A stretch of DNA of 64,000 bases, taken from assembly GCA_965262055.1 (NCBI GenBank), contig CBDHEI010000002.1:682001-746000 (forward strand), in the 5' to 3' direction. Made by a program: the position numbers and the translations under genes. Below the pieces are notes generated by a model. The model worked only from the letters and a program-made list of their open reading frames with translations, made no database searches and was not told the origin of the DNA. Position 1 is the first letter of the stretch. Each line of letters opens with the position of its first letter. Positions 59,260 through 64,000 of this stretch are shown here, piece by piece. This stretch comes from G958296245 sp965262055. Lineage in GTDB: Bacteria; Chloroflexota; Dehalococcoidia; Lucifugimonadales; G958296245.

Positions 59260-60081
59260 CTACGACTGGAATATGCCCTGAATGAGCAGCCGCAAGCCGA
59301 TGGCTACGAGCATCAGCGTCAGGAGCTTGACGATCCAGGTTGCCCTGACTGTGGCCGCGGCCTTTGCTCCTATCTGTCCGCCGACCAACGTCCCGACGCC
59401 CATCCAGAGGACCATGGCCCAATTCACGTTGTCGAGGTAGGAATGTACCACGGTGCCGGCAGTGGCGTAGAAGGCCATCGCGAACATCGACGTGGCGACG
59501 GCGACTCGGACTGGGAACCGGAAGCCCTCAACGAGCACGGGGGTGCGTATGTAGCCGCCGCCGGTGCCGAAGAACGCCGACACGAACCCCAACGCCACAT
59601 TGAAGGCGGCGGCCAGCGGTTCGCTGTACTCGTACTCGAAGACCTGACCCTTCTCCGCCTCGATGCGCCGCTTGACTACTCCGACGCGTACGAGATGCCT
59701 CTGAGCCCCGCGCTCGGACTCATCCGAGCTCTTGGCCAGCATCCGCACAGCAAGGGCGAGGACGAGCAGGGCGAGCATGACTCTGAAAATGCCTCCAGCG
59801 ACCACCTCGACCAAGAAGGGTGCTATGACCGACCCGGGAATGGCGGCCAGGCCAAAGATGAAGCCTCCCCGCTTGTCGACAAGCCCCCTCATCATGTATG
59901 CCGGCGAGATCGTGATGCCGTTGATGGCCACCAGCGCCAGCGATGTACCAACTACGACGGGCGGCTCCAGGTCGGTGAGGGCCAGTAGCATAGGGACCAG
60001 GACGATCCCCCCGCCGGCTCCGACGGCCGCGCCCAAGGATCCCGCGCCAAGTCCCAGAAGTGTTAGCCATGACCAGCTCAC
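59260..60081 (-). CDS. sulfite exporter TauE/SafE (TSUP) family protein
   Basis: The 273-residue protein has seven to eight spans. It carries the TSUP repeat motif twice: GAGSLGAAVGAGGGIVLVPML and GFVSAFFGTGGGYIRTPVLV. The family moves sulfite, sulfonates or other organic anions. The GTG start overlaps the aroKB stop as GTGA, showing coupling. The cargo is not known. It lies between aroKB and tgt. Confidence 0.88.
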   Translation of the reverse strand: MSWSWLTLLGLGAGSLGAAVGAGGGIVLVPMLLALTDLEPPVVVGTSLALVAINGITISPAYMMRGLVDKRGGFIFGLAAIPGSVIAPFLVEVVAGGIFRVMLALLVLALAVRMLAKSSDESERGAQRHLVRVGVVKRRIEAEKGQVFEYEYSEPLAAAFNVALGFVSAFFGTGGGYIRTPVLVEGFRFPVRVAVATSMFAMAFYATAGTVVHSYLDNVNWAMVLWMGVGTLVGGQIGAKAAATVRATWIVKLLTLMLVAIGLRLLIQGIFQS

Positions 60082-61733
60082 GGCCCACCGTTCCCGCTCA
60101 GCACGACGTCGAGGGCGTCGTTCACCAGTCCAGGGGGCACTTCGGCGTGGGTAACGGCCCTGCCGATCCCGTCCAGCAGGACCCACCGCACCGAGCCCGC
60201 CGTAGTCTTCTTGTCCATGGACACGGCGTCGTATATCGCCTCCCTGTCCAGTCCACTGGCGGATACGGGCAGACCGTATGACTTCAGCAGCGTCCGCTGG
60301 CGCTCAACCTCTGCCCCTGTCAGGGTGCCCATGCCGAGGCTTATGTGCGCCGCGGCGGTCATGCCAAGGCTTACGGCCTCGCCGTGGAGGAACCGCGAGT
60401 AGCCGGTGGCGGCCTCGATGGCGTGCCCGATGGTGTGGCCGTAGTTCAGCAGGACACGAAGACCTAGGGTCTCTCTCTCGTCCCTGGACACGACGTCTGC
60501 CTTGATCGCCACGCTCCGCCGGATCACGTCCGCGGCAACGGACGGGTCCAACCCCAGGATGGGTTCCTGCTCCTCCTCGAAACGGCGGAGCAGGCCCTCG
60601 TCCATGATCAGGCCGTGCTTGATGGCCTCCGCCCAGCCCGACCTTAGCTCGCGGTCGGGCAGCGACCGCAGGGTCTCGACGTCGGAGAGCACTAGCCTGG
60701 GCTGGTAGAAGGCCCCGACGAGATTCTTGCCCTGCTGCAGGTCCACGGCCGTCTTGCCGCCTATGGAGGCGTCCATCATGGCCAGCATCGTAGTGGGTAC
60801 CTGTGCGAAGGCGAGGCCTCTGAGGAAGGTGGCGGCGACGAACCCGGCGACATCTCCGACGACCCCGCCGCCCACCGCCAACACCATATGCCCTCTCTCG
60901 GCCTTGAGCCGGGCCAGCCATCCGTAGAGGGTGTTCGCCATCTCGAGCGTCTTGTTGGTCTCACCGGAGGGCAGCGTGAAGATATGGGCCGGGATACCGC
61001 CGCCCTCCAGCGCGATCTGGGCGTTGCGGCCATGGCGGTAGGCCCCGCGGTCAGTGATTACGTAGGCGGCGCCCGGCGTGCCCACCCTCCTGACCCTCTC
61101 AGGCAGTTCGCGGAGGATTCCCCAGCCGACCCAGACAGGGTAGTTCCCAGAGGCGGTGCGCACGGTCGCGGCGAGGTCGCCGTCCACATCCTGAACCTCC
61201 TGGCGCCGCGACATGGTCTCCCATGCCTCGATGACCTGGTCGGCGGCCTCCTTAGGGGTCAGCGCGTCGGTATGAACCGTCCAGTGGGCAAGGGCGTAGC
61301 TTTGCTGGCGCTGCGATTTCAGCGACCTGATCCGGTCGAGCCCGCCGCCCAGCAATGGCCGGACCTCAGTGTTACCGGAGTCACGATCCTGGGCAGCAAG
61401 CCTATCGTGTATCGTCTCGGGCCGGGCCTCGAGACAGACGACCAGCCCCGACTCTTCCATGAGCTGGCGGTTGGCTTCGTCCGTGACGATGCCGCCGCCC
61501 GTCGAGACGATCTGGCTCTCACCCCGGCACGCCTCGGCGAGGCTGTGGCGCTCCAGCTCGCGGAACCCCGCTTCGGAGTTGTCCCGGAATATGGCGTGGA
61601 TGCTCTTTCCCGCGGCGCGGACGATCTCCGTGTCAGTGTCGACGTAGCGCCAGCCCAGCCGGCGGGCTGTATCGCGGCCCACGGTGGACTTGCCGGTCCC
61701 GGAGAAACCGGTGAGGAAGATGTTGGCTTTCAC
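60078..61733 (-). CDS. aroKB: bifunctional shikimate kinase / 3-dehydroquinate synthase
   Basis: The 551-residue protein joins an AroK domain (residues about 1-170; Walker A GFSGTGKST; STGGGI) to an AroB domain (about 185-551; VGGGVVGDVAGFVAATFLRG, GGKTAVD, and zinc ligands near LNYGHTIGHA). The two domains catalyse steps 5 and 2 of the shikimate pathway. AroE is encoded upstream, so three steps lie together. The start is a GTG. Its promoter is probably the locus B module, with a leader of about 300 nt. Confidence 0.95.
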   Translation of the reverse strand: MKANIFLTGFSGTGKSTVGRDTARRLGWRYVDTDTEIVRAAGKSIHAIFRDNSEAGFRELERHSLAEACRGESQIVSTGGGIVTDEANRQLMEESGLVVCLEARPETIHDRLAAQDRDSGNTEVRPLLGGGLDRIRSLKSQRQQSYALAHWTVHTDALTPKEAADQVIEAWETMSRRQEVQDVDGDLAATVRTASGNYPVWVGWGILRELPERVRRVGTPGAAYVITDRGAYRHGRNAQIALEGGGIPAHIFTLPSGETNKTLEMANTLYGWLARLKAERGHMVLAVGGGVVGDVAGFVAATFLRGLAFAQVPTTMLAMMDASIGGKTAVDLQQGKNLVGAFYQPRLVLSDVETLRSLPDRELRSGWAEAIKHGLIMDEGLLRRFEEEQEPILGLDPSVAADVIRRSVAIKADVVSRDERETLGLRVLLNYGHTIGHAIEAATGYSRFLHGEAVSLGMTAAAHISLGMGTLTGAEVERQRTLLKSYGLPVSASGLDREAIYDAVSMDKKTTAGSVRWVLLDGIGRAVTHAEVPPGLVNDALDVVLSGNGGP

Positions 61734-61844
61734 GCCTGCTCGAACCTACAGAGGCTTGCCTGTACATCATATACCCTGAGGTCTGCGGGTGTGGCGGATG
61801 CGTTCTCTCGGGTCTAGCCTATGGAGAGGGGCGGATGTTCGTGC

Positions 61845-61975
61845 CCCGTAACGGATTGTCCCGTTTTGTCACATTTAGCTTTGGGTTGCGTTACAGAAAT
61901 AAGACACAGATGTGACGGAATGTGACGGCAACGTGACGGAGTGTGACACCGATGTGACAAGATGTGACGCGCCAT
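61845..61975 (-). repeat. dispersed leader repeat, locus B
   Basis: The stretch has the same order as at 7442-7563: an A/T-rich motif, TTTAGCT-N-TGGG, GCGTT, and then GATGTGAC/GTGACACCGATGTGAC units. About 100 bp align between the loci, with many single changes. It lies in the presumed leader of aroKB. Confidence 0.65.
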
Positions 61976-62039
61976 CGAGCGCCATGCGAGCCGCCGGAGG
62001 CAGAGCAGCGAGATGAACATGGGGCCTATTCATGGACAG

Positions 62040-62068
62040 ATTTTAGCACGGGCGTTCGTGGCTGTCAA
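62040..62068 (-). promoter_or_regulatory. promoter, locus B, with CGAAC-N4-GTGC spacer
   Basis: On the minus strand TTGACA (62063-62068) and TAAAAT (62040-62045) are 17 bp apart. The spacer is GCCACGAACGCCCGTGC, nearly the same as at locus C. The first downstream gene is aroKB. Confidence 0.7.
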
Positions 62069-62104
62069 AGTGGGGCGATCCCGAATACGGACTCTAGGGA
62101 TGGG

Positions 62105-62983
62105 CTAGGTACGATTGGGACGCCCTTGGGAGGCCAGGGCGTCCTGAGCGGCGTTGTGCATTACGTCCACGGGTGGGAACTTGCCGGTCCACAGCTCGAA
62201 CGCGGCGGCTCCCTGCAGAACAAGCATCCAGAGTCCGCCCAGCGTGCTGGCGCCCGCCTCCTTGGCGGCGGCCAGAAGGGGGGTATCTTCGGGGGTGTAG
62301 ACCATGTCGTAGACGATGGAGCCGGGCCTGATGAGTTCTCCTTCTATGGGCGACGCGGCCTCTTCGGGGCTGTGCCTCATGCCGATGGAGGTGGCGTTGA
62401 CGATCAGGTCGGCGTCGCGGACGGCTATGGCCAGGGCGGCGTCCGTCATCGATAGCGCACTCACGGTCCCGGCCCCCTCGGCAACCTCGCCTGCGAGGGA
62501 TTGCGCCCGGCCCAGGGTACGGTTGGCGATGGTCAAGGACGCCACTCCTTCCTGAGCGAGCGCGAAGGCCGCCGCCCGCGCGGCGCCTCCGGCCCCGAGC
62601 AGGAGCGCCGTGCTGCCCTTGGGGTCGAAGCCGGCCTTCTCCTTCAGGCTGGTCATGAACCCGTAGGCGTCGGTGTTGTGGCCAACCAGGTTGGAGCCGT
62701 CCTTGACTATCGTATTGACCGCGCCTATGGACGAAGCCCACGGGTCGATTCCGTCCAGGTGGCGCATGGCCGCTTCCTTGTGCGGGATGGTGACGTTGGC
62801 GCCGAGGAACTCGCTGCCGCGCAACCCGTCGAGCGCTTGGGCCAGCAGCGCGGGCGGGACGGGCATCGTCGTGTACTCCGCGGGCAGCCCGATGTGGTCG
62901 AGGGCGGCCTGCTGGAAGGCCGGGGATATGGAGTGGCCCAGGGGATACCCGATGAGCACCAGGTGCTGTTTGCAGGGAGACAC
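62105..62983 (-). CDS. aroE: shikimate dehydrogenase
   Basis: The 292-residue protein has the substrate-binding IGYPLGHSISP, the catalytic Lys in NVTIPHKEAA and the Asp in GHNTDAYGF. The NADP domain has LLLGAGGAARAA with NRT, where the basic residue favours NADP. It reduces 3-dehydroshikimate to shikimate. The start is a GTG 14 bp after the ruvX stop. It is the last gene of the alaS-ruvX-aroE run. Confidence 0.95.
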   Translation of the reverse strand: MSPCKQHLVLIGYPLGHSISPAFQQAALDHIGLPAEYTTMPVPPALLAQALDGLRGSEFLGANVTIPHKEAAMRHLDGIDPWASSIGAVNTIVKDGSNLVGHNTDAYGFMTSLKEKAGFDPKGSTALLLGAGGAARAAAFALAQEGVASLTIANRTLGRAQSLAGEVAEGAGTVSALSMTDAALAIAVRDADLIVNATSIGMRHSPEEAASPIEGELIRPGSIVYDMVYTPEDTPLLAAAKEAGASTLGGLWMLVLQGAAAFELWTGKFPPVDVMHNAAQDALASQGRPNRT

Positions 62984-62997
62984 GGACGCGCCAGGGC

Positions 62998-63420
62998 TCA
63001 GGCGGTCATAGACCGGCGGGAGTCGATGTAGGACTGGAGGATCACAGCAGCAGCAGCTGCATCGATGCGGCCCCGCTCCTTGGGGCGTGCGTCGCCGGCC
63101 TCGGCCATCAGCCGCCGGGCCTCCGCAGTCGAGTACCGCTCATCGACGGCCTCCACCTGGATGTCTGTCCGGGCGGCCAGCTTCTCGATGAAGCGCGCGA
63201 CCTTCCTGGCCTGCGGCCCCATGTCTCCCGAAAGGGAGAGGGGCATGCCGACGACGATCCGCTTGGCCTGCCGCTCAGCCGCCGCCGCCAAGATCGTCTC
63301 GATGTCTCGGGCGTGGCTCGTGTGCTTGACCGTAGCTACCGGGGTCGCCACGGACTCCCCGGAGTCGCACACGGCGAGTCCTATACGCCGGTCTCCGACG
63401 TCCAGCGCCAGCATCCTCAA
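62998..63420 (-). CDS. ruvX: putative pre-16S rRNA nuclease / Holliday junction resolvase-like
   Basis: The 140-residue protein begins MRMLALDVGDRRIGLAVCD, the family start. It has IVVGMPLSLSGDMGPQARKVARF, VEAVDERYSTAEA and a C-terminal IDAAAAAVILQSYID. The Asp of ALDVGD and the Asp/Glu of the later motifs form the RNase H-like active site. YqgF proteins trim the 5' end of pre-16S rRNA. The TTG start overlaps the alaS stop as TTGA. Confidence 0.92.
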   Translation of the reverse strand: MRMLALDVGDRRIGLAVCDSGESVATPVATVKHTSHARDIETILAAAAERQAKRIVVGMPLSLSGDMGPQARKVARFIEKLAARTDIQVEAVDERYSTAEARRLMAEAGDARPKERGRIDAAAAAVILQSYIDSRRSMTA

Positions 63421-64000
63421 AGGCCGGCCTCCTTCTCACCCACCAGCCGGTGCACCAAGCCCAAGGCCTCTTCCAGTCCGTCGGCGCGGCGTCCGCCGGC
63501 CTGGGCCACGTCGGGCCGGCCTCCACCGCCGCCGCCTATGGCCTTTGCCGCTCCCTTCACGATGTCCGACGCGCTATGGCCGCGCGAGACTAAGTCCGGC
63601 GTCACCATGGCTACAAGTACGGGCCTCCCGCCAATGACGGCGCCCAACACCACGACTCCGCTGCCGAGCTTGTCCCTCAGCCAGTCGCCCATGTCGCGCA
63701 TGGCGTCCACGTTTGACGCCTCGACGCTGCTCGCGAGCACGGTTACGCCGTCCACGTCCTGCTTCAGGTCGAGCAGGCCGTGCGCCGACTGGGCGGAGGC
63801 CCGACGCTCCAACACTTCGTTCGCCCTTCGAGCCGCGTCGAGCTCTTCCAGCAGGCCCTTCACCCGCTCTTCGACACCGGCGACGCTGGTATTCAGAAGC
63901 GTCGCGACGGTAGCCCCAGAGGAGAAGCGGTCCCTGACGACGCGCTCGGCGCCCCGGCCGCTGACGGCCTCTATTCGCCTGAGCCCGGAGCCGATGCTTG
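63417..64000 (-). CDS. alaS: alanyl-tRNA synthetase, C-terminal part (cut by the window edge)
   Basis: The frame runs to the right edge without a stop and holds the last 194 residues of AlaRS. It begins with GSGLRRIEAVSGRGAE of the editing-domain end. A coiled coil and the DHHA1 domain follow, ending SDIVKGAAKAIGGGGGGRPDVAQAGG. The catalytic domain is outside the window. It overlaps ruvX by 4 bp. Confidence 0.93.
   Translation of the reverse strand, partial: SIGSGLRRIEAVSGRGAERVVRDRFSSGATVATLLNTSVAGVEERVKGLLEELDAARRANEVLERRASAQSAHGLLDLKQDVDGVTVLASSVEASNVDAMRDMGDWLRDKLGSGVVVLGAVIGGRPVLVAMVTPDLVSRGHSASDIVKGAAKAIGGGGGGRPDVAQAGGRRADGLEEALGLVHRLVGEKEAGL

Overview
The window is a GC-rich bacterial chromosome segment of about 64 kb. 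The gene content suggests an uncultured Chloroflexota, probably of the SAR202/Dehalococcoidia type. The pointers are repeated catabolic paralogues (three GHL10-like TIM-barrel proteins, two PIG-L proteins, luciferase-like and Ddn-like flavin/F420 enzymes, a GMC oxidoreductase, FAH, DapA-like, PhyH, NIPSNAP), a two-gene 2-oxoacid:ferredoxin oxidoreductase and a fused aroK-aroB. This placement is an inference from gene content, not from a marker-gene tree.

Layout. 1-0.9 kb: an AT-richer orphan gene cut by the window edge. 1.1-7.3 kb: DapA-like and VOC genes, a likely small RNA, then a minus-strand operon of a TPP enzyme, MetE-like protein, NUDIX hydrolase and CinA. 7.3-8.6 kb: repeats and retropepsin-like genes, one of them frameshifted. 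8.6-11.9 kb: a TlpA-like thioredoxin, glutaryl-CoA dehydrogenase and sortase. 12-16.7 kb: GHL10 paralogue 1, an AAA-ATPase plus DUF4276 pair, PIG-L and a retropepsin. 16.7-22 kb: UDP-sugar dehydrogenase, PhyH-HEAT fusion, NIPSNAP, sialidase-like and PHP genes. 22-26.8 kb: a 37-residue membrane protein, aminotransferase, collagen-like lipoprotein, ispH and comB. 26.8-33.9 kb: MITE B, PIG-L, a broken RidA, membrane proteins, a glutamate dehydrogenase remnant, tRNA-Leu(CAA) and small enzymes. 33.9-38.6 kb: DUF2851, birA, FAH and GMC. 38.6-43.8 kb: a Fur-family regulator with a nickel permease under a Nur-like operator, GHL10 paralogue 2, MITE copies, LLM and Ddn-like genes. 43.8-48.8 kb: an AT-richer accessory island with a truncated GNAT, a complete IS21-family element, a TIR-domain protein and a zinc-finger protein. 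48.9-51.5 kb: korAB. 51.5-54.8 kb: a repeat-rich gap, DUF2277, GHL10 paralogue 3 and DUF167. 54.8-64 kb: a zinc-ribbon/GT39 fusion, two overlapping SDRs, tgt, TauE, aroKB, aroE, ruvX and the 3' part of alaS.

Several groups look functionally linked: tightly spaced or overlapping genes in TPP-MetE-NUDIX-CinA, korAB, istAB, alaS-ruvX-aroE and aroKB-tauE-tgt; the Fur/nickel-permease pair; and the ATPase/TOPRIM-like pair.

The most unusual non-coding signal is a set of dispersed elements. Two are families of short terminal-inverted-repeat (MITE-like) elements. The third is a module at three loci with near-consensus sigma-70 promoters spaced by 17 bp and sharing a CGAAC-N4-GTGC spacer motif. Each is followed by a 300-440 nt leader with a common A/T-rich motif before an operon or gene.
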